Of a DNA stretch of 58,012 nucleotides, positions 27,823 through 37,560 are shown piece after piece. This DNA comes from Shewanella olleyana (GTDB lineage Bacteria; Pseudomonadota; Gammaproteobacteria; Enterobacterales; Shewanellaceae). The stretch lies in NCBI RefSeq assembly GCF_023283825.1, contig NZ_JAKILD010000027.1, forward strand, positions 1 through 58,012, written 5' to 3'. A model generated the notes under the pieces. That model ran no database searches. It was not told the DNA's origin and saw nothing but the letters and a program-made list of their open reading frames with translations. Both the position numbers and the translations under genes were made by a program. Each line of letters starts with the position of its first letter. The stretch's first letter is position 1.

Positions 27823-27920
27823 TATGCAACCAACTCACTATTTTTTATTGCAAACTGCAACTTTTTTAATAACACCTTTAAAGACTTCTTAAATGACGGT
27901 ATGGATAAGTCGCTCGACAT
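27822..27920 (-). CDS. Candidate 32-residue peptide between mshG and mshF
   Basis: An ATG at 27920, with AGGGGAAC seven bases before it, opens a 32-codon frame that ends exactly at the mshF start (TAATG overlap). The peptide MSSDLSIPSFKKSLKVLLKK... is strongly basic and amphipathic. The ribosome site overlaps the mshG stop at 27932. Tight packing on both sides makes translation plausible, either as a real small protein or as a coupling leader for mshF. I do not recognise the sequence. The frame could be chance. Confidence 0.45.
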   Translation of the reverse strand: MSSDLSIPSFKKSLKVLLKKLQFAIKNSELVA

Positions 27921-27931
27921 GCAAGTTCCCC

Positions 27932-29146
27932 TTAACCTTTTACAACATTGAGCATATCCCACATAGGTAAGTAAATACCCAATGCTAGGATGAGAACAAT
28001 ACACGCGACAAACCCAATTAAAATCGGCTCTAATTTGGCGGTTAAGTTTTTTAAGTCATAATCAACTTCGCCTTCATAAAAATCAGCAGCATCATTAAGC
28101 AATTGATCTATCTGTCCAGTTTCCTCGCCCACTGCAACCATTTGCAGCACTAATGGAGTAAACAAACCGCTTTGATTAGACACCCGAAGCATTGATTCAC
28201 CTGATTCAATACCGCGCCTCATAGCGACAATTCGGTCATGCATATAACTATTATCTACTGCATCAGCAACTAAACTGAGTGCTTGGGTCATAGGCACACC
28301 TGCGCCTAACATCATCGAAAAGCTTCGACAGTAACGAGATAAAGTAGAGCGCTCGATAATTGAACCCACAGCAGGAATGTGTAACTTCCACTTATCCCAT
28401 TGCCGCTCGCCTTTTTCAGTATGATGCCAGTAACGTATGCCAACAATCGTTCCCACTAGAGCGACTAGCATGACATGCCAGTAATTGACAAATAAGCTAG
28501 ATGTCGCCATTAATATTTTAGTGGCCCAAGGTAAATCAGCACCAAAACGGGAGAACATATCGGCAAACTTAGGGATCACCATGATATTCAAAATAACCAT
28601 GGCAATGGTGATTGCGATAAGTACAAATATTGGGTAACGCATTGCAGACTTAATTCGACGGCGAGTTTCCTGTTCGCGCTCGATATAGCCAGAAAGCTGA
28701 ATAAATGCGTCTTCTAATTTACCGGTATTCTCGCCTACATGAACCATAGAGATAAACAAAGAATCAAACACGTCTTGATGTTGATTCATTGCTGAAGACA
28801 AAGGTCGGCCTGAAGTTAATTGCTCTGAAATATCATTCAAAGCATCTTTCATACGTTGGGAGTGAGTTGTTTCAGCAAGGCCTGCAATCGCTCTTAAAAT
28901 AGGGATACCAGAACGTGTTAGAGAGTACATTTGTCGAGTGAAAATTTGTAGCTCTTCTAATGACACTTTACTGGCGAATATACTGCCCATTTTAAAGGGT
29001 TGAGATTGCTTAACTTCACGCAGCTCGAGAGGAATAATGCCACGAGACATCAACGCATCAGCTGCGCTGCTTTCATTAGCAGATTCAATAAACGCTTCAA
29101 CTGCAGCGCCTTGATTATTTCGACCTCGATACTGGTAAGTCGGCAT
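27932..29146 (-). CDS. mshG: Pilus inner-membrane platform protein MshG
   Basis: This 404-residue GspF/PilC-family protein has two repeats of the T2SSF domain (about 68-192 and 270-393) and three membrane helices (about 168-190, 220-240 and 372-395). The family motif GIPILRAIAGLAETT is in the first repeat and GAGVPMTQALSLVADAVDN in the second. It turns ATP hydrolysis by MshE into pilin insertion. It starts 2 bases after mshE stops. Confidence 0.95.
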   Translation of the reverse strand: MPTYQYRGRNNQGAAVEAFIESANESSAADALMSRGIIPLELREVKQSQPFKMGSIFASKVSLEELQIFTRQMYSLTRSGIPILRAIAGLAETTHSQRMKDALNDISEQLTSGRPLSSAMNQHQDVFDSLFISMVHVGENTGKLEDAFIQLSGYIEREQETRRRIKSAMRYPIFVLIAITIAMVILNIMVIPKFADMFSRFGADLPWATKILMATSSLFVNYWHVMLVALVGTIVGIRYWHHTEKGERQWDKWKLHIPAVGSIIERSTLSRYCRSFSMMLGAGVPMTQALSLVADAVDNSYMHDRIVAMRRGIESGESMLRVSNQSGLFTPLVLQMVAVGEETGQIDQLLNDAADFYEGEVDYDLKNLTAKLEPILIGFVACIVLILALGIYLPMWDMLNVVKG

Positions 29147-29148
29147 AA

Positions 29149-30897
29149 TTACACCCCATTCCCAATATCATTAGGTATATCGCTTGGAAGCTCACTGACA
29201 TCTTCAACTAACTTGGCAACCTCTTCAATGGTCGTCATACCATTATATAAATATTCAAAAGCAGAATCAGCCAAAGGAACAAATGTCGGGCTCTTTTTAG
29301 CGGCATGGGCGAAATCCTGCGGGTTTCCGGTTCGCATTGCATCAACCATGTCATCATCTAGTTCTAGGATCTCAAAAATACCAATACGGCCACGGTACCC
29401 CGAACCATTACAACTTTGACAGCCTGTGCCTATTTTATACGTTGCCGCAGCAAAATCTTTTTTAGCCGTTGAGTTAATCCAAGCTAGTTCAGCTGCACTA
29501 GGTTGATGGTGAGTCATACAATTAGGACAAACTCGCCTTACAAGCCTTTGTGCAATAATCACTCGAAGAGCACTGGCAACAAGGTAACTGGCAGCCCCCA
29601 TATCGAGTAATCGCAACGCACTAGTAATAGCATCATTGGTATGCAGTGTTGATAATACAAAGTGACCGGTTAATGCGCCTCGAAGACCGATTTCGACCGT
29701 CTCTTGGTCACGCATCTCACCGACCATGATGATATCGGGATCTTGTCGTAAAGTGGTACGCAGAACATTCGAGAAATTTAAACCAATTTTATGGTTAACT
29801 TGAACTTGGTTAATTCGAGGCAATTGGTATTCAACCGGATCCTCTACAGTAATAATTTTGGTATCTGGTTTATTAAGTTCACTCAAAATGCCGTACAAGG
29901 TAGTGGTTTTACCGCTACCTGTTGGTCCTGTCACCAACAGCATACCGTGAGGTCGCTTAATCTGCTTACGGATCCGTTGCAAGATATGATCTGGCATACC
30001 CGTTTCATTCAGCGTCAACAAACCAGCTGATTGATCCAGCAAACGCATTACAACCGATTCACCATGATAAATAGGCATTGTTGACATACGAATATCAATT
30101 TTATGGCCTTTGATTTCGATATGAAAACGACCATCTTGAGGCATACGTTTTTCAGAAATATCCAAACCGGCCATCAGCTTTAAACGTAATACTAACGCTG
30201 ATGCAATGTTAACTTCATCGAGAGTATTCTCGTGCAGTTGACCATCAATACGTTGACGTATTCGCAGTACTTTTTCACCTGGTTCAATATGAATATCCGA
30301 TGCGCGCATTTGCACCGCGTCTTCAAAAATTGATTGCAGTAGTTTTACGACCGTCGTTTCATTATCGCTGTCGCTGTCAGTGATGCTCGCCAAATCGAAC
30401 ATATCATCAGCTGCATATTCCTCTTCCAACTCACCAGCGATTTTGGCAATTTCACCCGTACGGCGATATAGATTATCGAACGCATCTAATAGCTGCTGCT
30501 CAGGGGTGACTGCAATGGTGATTTTTTTAGGTGCGATAAACACTTCTAAATTATCGATAGCTTGTAAATCAGCGGGATCACTCATTGCCAATGTCACAGT
30601 ATCGGACGTCGCCTCAACCACCAAAGCACGATAACGCCTTGCTTGCACTTCAGGGATCAGATTAACAACTTCTGAGGGGATCGACAGACGACTAATATCT
30701 AGATACGGTAAATTTAACTGTTGTGACAAGAACTTAAGTAACTGGTCTTCAGTGATACAATTCAAATCAATTAAGGTACGCCCCAGCTTTTTACCTGAGT
30801 TACGTTGCTCAGAAAGTGCTTGGGTTAACTGATCATCAGTAATAATGTGTTCTTGAACGAGAAGGTCGCCTAATCGCATTTTTAATTTAGGTTTCAT
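29149..30897 (-). CDS. mshE: Pilus assembly ATPase MshE with c-di-GMP-binding domain
   Basis: This 582-residue GspE-family hexameric ATPase begins with two successive 24-residue MshEN motifs, residues 8-31 (RLGDLL..., LTQAL) and 37-60 (KLGRTL..., LLKFL). These motifs bind c-di-GMP in the Vibrio cholerae MshE. Walker A GPTGSGKT is at 324-331, Walker B is in PDIIMVGEMRD (387-397), and the zinc-type Cys pairs are at 457/460 and 493/496. It powers pilus extension. The start overlaps the mshN stop by 4 bases. Confidence 0.96.
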   Translation of the reverse strand: MKPKLKMRLGDLLVQEHIITDDQLTQALSEQRNSGKKLGRTLIDLNCITEDQLLKFLSQQLNLPYLDISRLSIPSEVVNLIPEVQARRYRALVVEATSDTVTLAMSDPADLQAIDNLEVFIAPKKITIAVTPEQQLLDAFDNLYRRTGEIAKIAGELEEEYAADDMFDLASITDSDSDNETTVVKLLQSIFEDAVQMRASDIHIEPGEKVLRIRQRIDGQLHENTLDEVNIASALVLRLKLMAGLDISEKRMPQDGRFHIEIKGHKIDIRMSTMPIYHGESVVMRLLDQSAGLLTLNETGMPDHILQRIRKQIKRPHGMLLVTGPTGSGKTTTLYGILSELNKPDTKIITVEDPVEYQLPRINQVQVNHKIGLNFSNVLRTTLRQDPDIIMVGEMRDQETVEIGLRGALTGHFVLSTLHTNDAITSALRLLDMGAASYLVASALRVIIAQRLVRRVCPNCMTHHQPSAAELAWINSTAKKDFAAATYKIGTGCQSCNGSGYRGRIGIFEILELDDDMVDAMRTGNPQDFAHAAKKSPTFVPLADSAFEYLYNGMTTIEEVAKLVEDVSELPSDIPNDIGNGV

Positions 30898-32408
30898 TGG
30901 CTACCTCCTAGTTGAATCAATCGTTGTTCAATATATGTCATAGCGCCAGTTGATAGTCCCCGATAAGACAAAGCTTTTTGATAAGCATCCGCAGCTTGCG
31001 AATATTGTTGTTGTGAATCTAACGCATAAGCTAACCCCATCCACCAACGGGCTTGCGAAGGTTCTATCGATATTAGCGAGCGATATGCAGATTCAGCGAG
31101 TTCAAAGCGACCATTTTTTTGTGCGATGTCACTTTGTAGAATCCACTTATCTCTTTTCCAATCGCTGCCATCACTAATCCCTTCTAAAGTCGTCAGTGCT
31201 TTCATTGGGCTAAAAGATGCGTTCTCAACTTTGGCTTTTAAAATGGCTAATTCAACTTCTTCAGGAAATTGAGCAACTCCTTGCGCTAAAATTTGCTCAG
31301 CTCGGCCCAAATTGTTGAGCGCGTAATACAAGGAAGCCAGTTGCTTTCTTGCTTGATGCATTGAAGGATCAAGCACTAATGCTTCGTAGTAATATTTAAC
31401 AGCTCTATCAATCTTTTGCTGCTGCTCAGCCACTTCTGCAATATCAAATTTCTTTTGTGCAAGTTGTGCATCTGTCAGTATGACTTCTTTTACCGCCATA
31501 ACACCTTTAGTGCTTTTACTAGTGCTATTACTTGCGCTTAACTCTGCTCTATTGGTGGTGTTAACCTGTTTAAGTTGAGCTAACTTTTTATCAGATTCAC
31601 CAGTGTTTACATTGGTTTTCACATCATCAACAATCGAAGACGTTCGTGTATTTTGTGAAAACCTAACTTGCACGTTAGAAGTGCCATTGTTGACCTTCGA
31701 AGGCCTTAACGAATTTACCTCAGTGATAGAAGCCATTTTAGAGTCAACTTTAACAACCCCCTTTGGCTCTTGTAACTCTGCTGAGACAGACTGCGCAGCT
31801 GAAGTATTATCACTATTAGGCGAAATACCTGTATTACTGCTTGTTGAGCTATTGCTTGCAAACTCATCAGCATTAGAGGTAGTTGAAATATTTGCTCCCT
31901 CTGAAGCTAAAATTACTTCTTTGGCTTTAGCTAGAGCAATTGTTGAAGCCTCGGTCACTTCATTTGTAACACTCTCACGTGAAGCACTCTGATATGCAGA
32001 GCCTTCACTCTGAGCTTTAGCGACTTCTACATCATTGATATCACCGCTTTTAAGTTCATTATCTTGAACTTCAGTTAATTTACTCGTCTCATTTGCCGCT
32101 ATTGTTTGAGTCTGAGCCTGATTTTGAGTCTGAGCTTGAGTTTGTTTCGCTTCAGCCAATGGCTGCAAATTTTGTATTTGAACGCCTTGGCGATAAAACA
32201 TAAACCCGAAAATAGCCACGGCAGTTAGCATCGCAATCGACATATACATCCCTTTTCGGGACGATGACTCTTCCGAACCATCTGTATTCAATTGGCTAGT
32301 AAACTGCACTTCGGGTTTGACAAAACCTGAACTAGACTCGCCTACGTTACTGTCTGTCGACTGTTTCTGCTTATCAAGGTCTTTTAATACTTTATTAATA
32401 ACGCTCAT
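30894..32408 (-). CDS. mshN: MSHA biogenesis protein MshN (TPR)
   Basis: This 504-residue protein has a short cytoplasmic N-terminus, a membrane helix (about 53-70), a 240-residue low-complexity Gln/Thr/Ser/Asn linker and C-terminal tetratricopeptide repeats (about 320-500, including YYYEALVLDPSMHQARKQLASLYY). It is thought to connect MshM/MshE to the secretin across the periplasm. The linker has variable composition, so homology there will be weak. Start and stop both overlap neighbours by 4 bases. Confidence 0.9.
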   Translation of the reverse strand: MSVINKVLKDLDKQKQSTDSNVGESSSGFVKPEVQFTSQLNTDGSEESSSRKGMYMSIAMLTAVAIFGFMFYRQGVQIQNLQPLAEAKQTQAQTQNQAQTQTIAANETSKLTEVQDNELKSGDINDVEVAKAQSEGSAYQSASRESVTNEVTEASTIALAKAKEVILASEGANISTTSNADEFASNSSTSSNTGISPNSDNTSAAQSVSAELQEPKGVVKVDSKMASITEVNSLRPSKVNNGTSNVQVRFSQNTRTSSIVDDVKTNVNTGESDKKLAQLKQVNTTNRAELSASNSTSKSTKGVMAVKEVILTDAQLAQKKFDIAEVAEQQQKIDRAVKYYYEALVLDPSMHQARKQLASLYYALNNLGRAEQILAQGVAQFPEEVELAILKAKVENASFSPMKALTTLEGISDGSDWKRDKWILQSDIAQKNGRFELAESAYRSLISIEPSQARWWMGLAYALDSQQQYSQAADAYQKALSYRGLSTGAMTYIEQRLIQLGGSQ

Positions 32409-33349
32409 ATTGACTCTCTTAACATCGATAACCAGTCAACATCGATAACAAGTAGCGTTACCAGTGAAGCGCATAAAATTGATAAACCTATGATGAGTGA
32501 AATAAATAACCTTCTATTTTGGTCTTTAACTATTAATGACTTAGCATCTTCAGTATCAACAATGGCCGCTTTGCAATGCTTAGTTAGCACCTTATTGCCG
32601 CCTTCAGCGAAACATAACAATAAGGCTTTATTGACAATCACATTGACCAAACGAGGGATCCCTCTCGCCGCTGTTGATACCAGCTTTATATCTTTGTCTG
32701 TGAATAATGCCTCGCCTTGATATCCCGCAATAGATAAACGGTAATTAATATAGGCTTGAATTTCATCCCACAGTAAAGGCCTTAAACGATAGCTAAAGGT
32801 AATTCTCTGTTTTAACTGCCTTAATGATTTATCTTGCAGTCGCTTATCCAGTTCTGGCTGGCCAAATAGCACTACCTGAATGAGCTTGGCACTTTCGGTC
32901 TCTAAATTAGTAAACAGCCTCAATGTTTCTAGGCTCTCATTAGGCAAAGCCTGAGCTTCATCTAACACTAAAATCACTTTCAGCCCTTGGCTATTGAGTT
33001 CCAATAATCGATTCTGGATAAGACCCGTTAATTGCTGTTGATTTAGGTTTTCTTGTAACGTAATGCCTAATTCAGTAGCCAGTGCCCAACGTAACTCTTC
33101 TGGGCTTAAATACGGATTTGGAACATAAGCACACTGATAATTATCGGGTAATTCATTTAATAACTTTCGGCAAATCAGGGTTTTTCCTGTTCCGACTTCA
33201 CCAGTCACTTTGATAAAACCCTCGCCATTTTCTATGGCGATTTGTAGTACCTGCAAGGCCTCAACATGAGGCGTTAACCCAAAAAAGAATTGCGTATTTG
33301 GGGTTAACGTAAACGGTAATTGATTTAAACCAAAATGCTGTTGGTACAT
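32405..33349 (-). CDS. mshM: MSHA biogenesis ATPase MshM (ExeA-like)
   Basis: This 314-residue AAA ATPase has Walker A GEVGTGKT (50-57) and Walker B VILVLDEAQ (about 127-135). A C-terminal membrane helix (about 278-302) shows that it is anchored in the inner membrane. By analogy with ExeA it may help secretin assembly by remodelling peptidoglycan-linked partners. It lies 23 bases after mshL and overlaps mshN. Confidence 0.92.
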   Translation of the reverse strand: MYQQHFGLNQLPFTLTPNTQFFFGLTPHVEALQVLQIAIENGEGFIKVTGEVGTGKTLICRKLLNELPDNYQCAYVPNPYLSPEELRWALATELGITLQENLNQQQLTGLIQNRLLELNSQGLKVILVLDEAQALPNESLETLRLFTNLETESAKLIQVVLFGQPELDKRLQDKSLRQLKQRITFSYRLRPLLWDEIQAYINYRLSIAGYQGEALFTDKDIKLVSTAARGIPRLVNVIVNKALLLCFAEGGNKVLTKHCKAAIVDTEDAKSLIVKDQNRRLFISLIIGLSILCASLVTLLVIDVDWLSMLRESI

Positions 33350-33372
33350 AGCACTATTAACGGTGTTAGCCG

Positions 33373-35049
33373 TTACTCCTGCTCAGGATACCAACGATCT
33401 AATAAATCTTTAGAGCGCTGCAATTCATTACTCCAAGTATCAGCGCCCACCACCGTTGGTTTTAGCATGATGATTAATTCAGTCTTCACAGTCGATTTAC
33501 TACGATTAGTAAACGCTTCACCTAGAAATGGAATATCGCCAAGCAATGGCACTTTTGAAATAGCTTCAATATTCTCACTCTTCATCAAGCCACCAATGAC
33601 AACAACATCACCTGAAGAGGCTTTAATCACAGTGTCTGATTCACGGATCTCACTCTGAGCCAAAGGTAACTCTAGGGTTGAGCCACTGATTTTAATTTCT
33701 TTAACTTGCTCCGAAACATCAATAACCGATGGGTGAACATGGAGTAGCACATTTCCTTCAGCATCGATTTGCGGGGTAACATCTAATGCAATACCTGAAA
33801 AGAAAGGCGTTAATTCAACTTCTGGCGTCGTCACAGGTGTTGTTCCCGCAACCGTTGTAGAAGATACATCAGTAACGAAGTACTCGTCGTTACCGACCTT
33901 AATGACTGCTTTTTGGTTATTTGATGCTGTGACACGGGGACTAGAAAGAACATCAACATCACCCTGAGTATCCAGCAAACTAATCATGGTGCTAAAGTCT
34001 GTACCCGTTAAGCTAATAGAAGTGACGCCACCAATCACATTCGTAATTTGATCGCTTAACCCAGATCCTGGCGATGTACCGAAATTAATATCCGTGCTAC
34101 CCGCATGGCCTAAAACGTTATCCCACTGAATACCTTGCTGATAGCCATCAGATAATGTGACTTCTAAAATTTTGGCTTCTAAAATCACTTGGCGTTGTAG
34201 GTGAGTCTCAGCTTTATTTAAAAATGTGCTCACTTGGCGCAGCTCATCCGGATAAGCTCTTACCGTCACTAATCCAGCTTGCGGTGTAACCACCACTTGG
34301 CGACCGCCACCAGAACTACCAATGATAGAAACTAAGGTTTTTTCTAGCTCACCCCAAAAATTAGTTTTGGTGGTGGAGCGGATAAAGGTGCCGTTAGTAT
34401 TATCAGAGCTATCGTTATTACTGCTGTTAGAGTTATTACTACTGCTAGAGCTATTATTGGAAGAATTATTATTCGAGTTTGAATTCGAATTTGAATTATC
34501 ATTATTATCTGAAATCCGACCTGAGCTTACAGAAGTCAGCGACAAGCCTTCACGTTCCATGTATAGGTAATTTAAAGGGTATGTTTCAGTGCGCATGCCC
34601 GAAGGGAATATTCGTAAAATGCGCCCTTCCCGACTCACTTCGTAGCCATAAATATCTTCAACAACCTTAATCACTTCAGACAAAGTCACGCCATTGAGTG
34701 AAATAGAAATGGTGCCAGTTACATCAGGATGAACAGCCACACTTAATGGTGTGCCTTGCACTAAGCTTGGGAAAAAGACTTTTGCATCGACATCATTAGC
34801 CGAAACATCAAAACGTCGCTCTTTTGGTAGAACAGGGCTCGCGCCTCCTAACAGACTTGAGCCATTCAATTCACGCTGAACCTCTTCAGGCATTTGCGCT
34901 GGCGGCGGCACAATATTTTGTGCAGCTTGTGCCTCAGCTAACGATTGGGTTAACTCTGCTTTAGACGTCGTAGGATCAGGTCTATCCGTGGTTTGACAAC
35001 CAAGCAAACAAAGAGATAGCAGAGGGGTGGCGTATTTTATCAAATTCAT
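33373..35049 (-). CDS. mshL: Outer-membrane secretin MshL
   Basis: This 558-residue secretin lipoprotein has a lipobox at LLGC18, an N0/STN-like domain (about 85-150) and N1-type domain (about 240-320), then the C-terminal beta-barrel (about 330-545). The barrel contains VDVLSSPRVTASNNQKAVIKVG and SGDVVVIGGLMKSE. A 39-residue run of almost only Asn, Ser and Asp (residues 181-219, bases 34390-34509) separates the first N-domain from the rest and looks like a flexible linker. It forms the pore through which the pilus leaves the cell. Confidence 0.95.
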   Translation of the reverse strand: MNLIKYATPLLSLCLLGCQTTDRPDPTTSKAELTQSLAEAQAAQNIVPPPAQMPEEVQRELNGSSLLGGASPVLPKERRFDVSANDVDAKVFFPSLVQGTPLSVAVHPDVTGTISISLNGVTLSEVIKVVEDIYGYEVSREGRILRIFPSGMRTETYPLNYLYMEREGLSLTSVSSGRISDNNDNSNSNSNSNNNSSNNSSSSSNNSNSSNNDSSDNTNGTFIRSTTKTNFWGELEKTLVSIIGSSGGGRQVVVTPQAGLVTVRAYPDELRQVSTFLNKAETHLQRQVILEAKILEVTLSDGYQQGIQWDNVLGHAGSTDINFGTSPGSGLSDQITNVIGGVTSISLTGTDFSTMISLLDTQGDVDVLSSPRVTASNNQKAVIKVGNDEYFVTDVSSTTVAGTTPVTTPEVELTPFFSGIALDVTPQIDAEGNVLLHVHPSVIDVSEQVKEIKISGSTLELPLAQSEIRESDTVIKASSGDVVVIGGLMKSENIEAISKVPLLGDIPFLGEAFTNRSKSTVKTELIIMLKPTVVGADTWSNELQRSKDLLDRWYPEQE

Positions 35050-35062
35050 TTTTATTTTTGTC

Positions 35063-35398
35063 CTATCGCTCTGTTATCGATTGAAAAAGCTTAAGTTTTC
35101 GTCCGCCTGACAAATTAACATAGCTTTTTCCAATGTATTCAACTCTTATCCCATCAATGCGGTCGCCAACGAATAAGATTTTGTTATTAATAACGGCATG
35201 GGGCTTGGCGCTGTTCACAATGCTATTAAGTACTAAGGAGCCTGCCCTTTCTGCATTAGAAGTGACGGTTACATAGCCTTGGCCTGGTAAAGTAGGGTCT
35301 CTTAACGCTTTGGCATGGCTTAGAAAGCTAGTACTTAGAAAAGTAGTGCATACTAAGCTTAATATCGTGAGTATAAAAATCGGTTTATTCTGCAACAC
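35063..35398 (-). CDS. mshK: MSHA biogenesis protein MshK
   Basis: This 111-residue exported protein has a signal peptide (about 1-30). The mature part begins LRDPTLPGQGYV and is followed by a PilP/GspC-type beta domain (INNKILFVGDRIDGIRVEYIGKS). It probably couples the inner-membrane complex to the secretin MshL. It overlaps mshJ by 14 bases. Confidence 0.88.
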   Translation of the reverse strand: MLQNKPIFILTILSLVCTTFLSTSFLSHAKALRDPTLPGQGYVTVTSNAERAGSLVLNSIVNSAKPHAVINNKILFVGDRIDGIRVEYIGKSYVNLSGGRKLKLFQSITER

Positions 35399-36035
35399 TG
35401 ATAAACTCCTTATTAATACTCAAGGTATAAAGCTCTAGCTCAACGGTCGCATTTGGGTGCTTATCGACATGATAATTTAAGCGTTTCCAGTACAACTTAT
35501 CTGGCATTGCTTCAATTGACTCTACAAATTTTAAAATCGAAAAGTAACTGCCTTCCAAGGTCAGCTTAATACCGTGGCTGTAGAGATTCATTTTATGCTC
35601 ATCTCCCACCTGTAAAAGCGGTGTTGGAGCGATTGAACCAAAAGAGAGTAAGTTCACGCCTTGCACATTTCCTAGCAAATTAGTTAAAACTGTCGGCATG
35701 TAGCTTGCTGGAACCATTGAAACCATTTGCGCATCTAAATCCGCATCAATCACTTGAGCCTGCTGTTCAATATGCGCTAAACGATTTCGATAATCGACAT
35801 TAGGATCTAGCGCTAAGCGTTGCTGATATAATTCAATTTGTTGGCTAGAAACATTATTCTCATTGTCGATTTGTGCCAGCTGTCTTGAAAGTTTTTGTCT
35901 TTCTTTAAACACGCTCTCAACGGGTAAATAAACTATCATGCCAATAAGCACCAAGGCAGCCACGCAAATCAATACCCGCTCACGCTGGCTTAATACATTA
36001 AATTTAGATTCTAATTGTTGCCAAACTTGTTTCAT
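35385..36035 (-). CDS. mshJ: MSHA biogenesis protein MshJ (PilO-like)
   Basis: This 216-residue protein has a membrane helix (about 20-40), a coiled coil (about 48-105) and a ferredoxin-like domain, the PilO/GspM layout. It is part of the inner-membrane alignment complex with MshI and MshI2. The start overlaps the end of the preceding gene by 4 bases. Confidence 0.9.
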   Translation of the reverse strand: MKQVWQQLESKFNVLSQRERVLICVAALVLIGMIVYLPVESVFKERQKLSRQLAQIDNENNVSSQQIELYQQRLALDPNVDYRNRLAHIEQQAQVIDADLDAQMVSMVPASYMPTVLTNLLGNVQGVNLLSFGSIAPTPLLQVGDEHKMNLYSHGIKLTLEGSYFSILKFVESIEAMPDKLYWKRLNYHVDKHPNATVELELYTLSINKEFISVAE

Positions 36036-36634
36036 TGCTTAGCCTCCACTTCTGGAGCACTGGATAGCTTAAATGCTAACGGTTGTGATTCTCCGCGATC
36101 CATTGTCATCGTTGCGAACGCATAACCTTTGAGAGTATCAGTGTGTTTTAACGCTTCGACCCATTTGGGGATACTTTGCGGTTTAGCACCAAAGCCTTCA
36201 AACTCAAAACGTTGTTCATTAACGGCAATACGGCTAAGCCATACCGAACCATCTGAAACGCTGGCTAAATCAGTCAACAGGTTTGAATAACCACGACTAA
36301 TGACATTATCTCGCTGATTTAATTCGGTGGATAACAGCTTCTTTAAATCTAAACGTTGCTGCTCTAGTTCAACCCTAGCAACCAATTCAGGATCAGGCAC
36401 GCGATTAGCGATTTGTTGTTCAAGCTGGATTTTTTGTTCATCTAATTGTGATTTTTGAGCTGATACTTTCGCCACATCAGCTTCAAGGCCTGAGACCAAC
36501 CAATAACCAATTGCCCAGCTAAAGAGACTGATGAAAACCAATCCTGCCACCATCATCATCATTCTCTCAAACGACAGGCGTAATTTTGCAGGTAACAAGT
36601 CAGCACTATATAAATTAACTGTGGTTTTTATCAT
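36032..36634 (-). CDS. mshI2: MSHA biogenesis protein MshI2 (PilN-like)
   Basis: This 200-residue protein starts with the PilN-type cytoplasmic tail VNLYSADLLP, then has a membrane helix (about 28-50), a coiled coil (about 55-95) and a periplasmic domain. The N-terminal motif is what PilM-like MshI would bind. It overlaps both neighbours by 4 bases. Confidence 0.9.
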   Translation of the reverse strand: MIKTTVNLYSADLLPAKLRLSFERMMMMVAGLVFISLFSWAIGYWLVSGLEADVAKVSAQKSQLDEQKIQLEQQIANRVPDPELVARVELEQQRLDLKKLLSTELNQRDNVISRGYSNLLTDLASVSDGSVWLSRIAVNEQRFEFEGFGAKPQSIPKWVEALKHTDTLKGYAFATMTMDRGESQPLAFKLSSAPEVEAKQ

Positions 36635-37560
36635 GCTTCACCTCCAGTTAATGCTTTGTAGGCCATCATAGATAAGTGCTCAGTGACATTACTATGATCT
36701 GTGGTACTGACCTTCTGATTGAAGTTTTGTGCCACTAATGGCACTAATGCTTTAGACTCTCCATCGATAAGTAAGTCGATAGAACCCACTGGAGCTTGCC
36801 TTAATTGGCTTTCGAAGTAATCCATAGAGCGTTGAATTTCTAAACTCAAGTTGTCAGCTAAGCCGTACTGAAGATCTGCAGCGCTAGCTTGGTCGATTTG
36901 AGCAAAGCCTCTTACTCGGCGCTGCATTAACAACTCACCCTGCTTGACTACCGTTAGGAGTAAATCATGTTCTGGCACATGGCTCACCACCATATGGGTT
37001 GCTGCATCATCAAATAAAAGCGGCATCGCCAACTCTTCAATGCTAATACCCGCAATAGTGTGGCCATGTAATTCACAAGCTTGGGCTAAAGTAGATAGCT
37101 GCATTTTATTAGCAACAACGACGTTAATTTTTCCAGTGCTTGTCAGCGATGATTCAAAATAATCCAATTGGATATTGGTCACTGGCTCAGTCGCCAAATC
37201 TTTCACTGACCACAACAGGGCTTGATTTAACTCATTGGCCTCTACGTTGGGTTTATCGGCCACAATCAGTTGATAAAATGATTCGCCCAATACAATTTGT
37301 AATTTTGCATGACCAAAGGTGTCTTTTATCTCAGCAAATGCTTCTGACCAATTTTCGCCATTAAAGGCAATTTTTTTAGTTACTCCCGATAATTTGGAGT
37401 TTACTTGGCTTTGATGTTCAAGATCAGAATCTTGCTTATCGGTTTCTTGCACTTCGTCTTGGAACACAGAAATCGAATCAGCACTGATGTACAACCCAAG
37501 TACTGTAGAAGTTTGGGTTTGGCGCCAGAATGTTAACTTACTTAGAAAACCATTATTCAT
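36631..37560 (-). CDS. mshI: MSHA biogenesis protein MshI (PilM-like)
   Basis: This 309-residue actin-like cytoplasmic protein has no membrane segment. Sequences such as LGLYISADSISVFQ near the start and IAGISIEELAMP fit the PilM fold. It recruits the MshI2/J complex to the assembly ATPase. It is the first gene of the msh series, behind a 408-base non-coding gap that should contain the operon promoter. A weak AGGTTTTTGA precedes the ATG. Confidence 0.9.
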   Translation of the reverse strand: MNNGFLSKLTFWRQTQTSTVLGLYISADSISVFQDEVQETDKQDSDLEHQSQVNSKLSGVTKKIAFNGENWSEAFAEIKDTFGHAKLQIVLGESFYQLIVADKPNVEANELNQALLWSVKDLATEPVTNIQLDYFESSLTSTGKINVVVANKMQLSTLAQACELHGHTIAGISIEELAMPLLFDDAATHMVVSHVPEHDLLLTVVKQGELLMQRRVRGFAQIDQASAADLQYGLADNLSLEIQRSMDYFESQLRQAPVGSIDLLIDGESKALVPLVAQNFNQKVSTTDHSNVTEHLSMMAYKALTGGEA

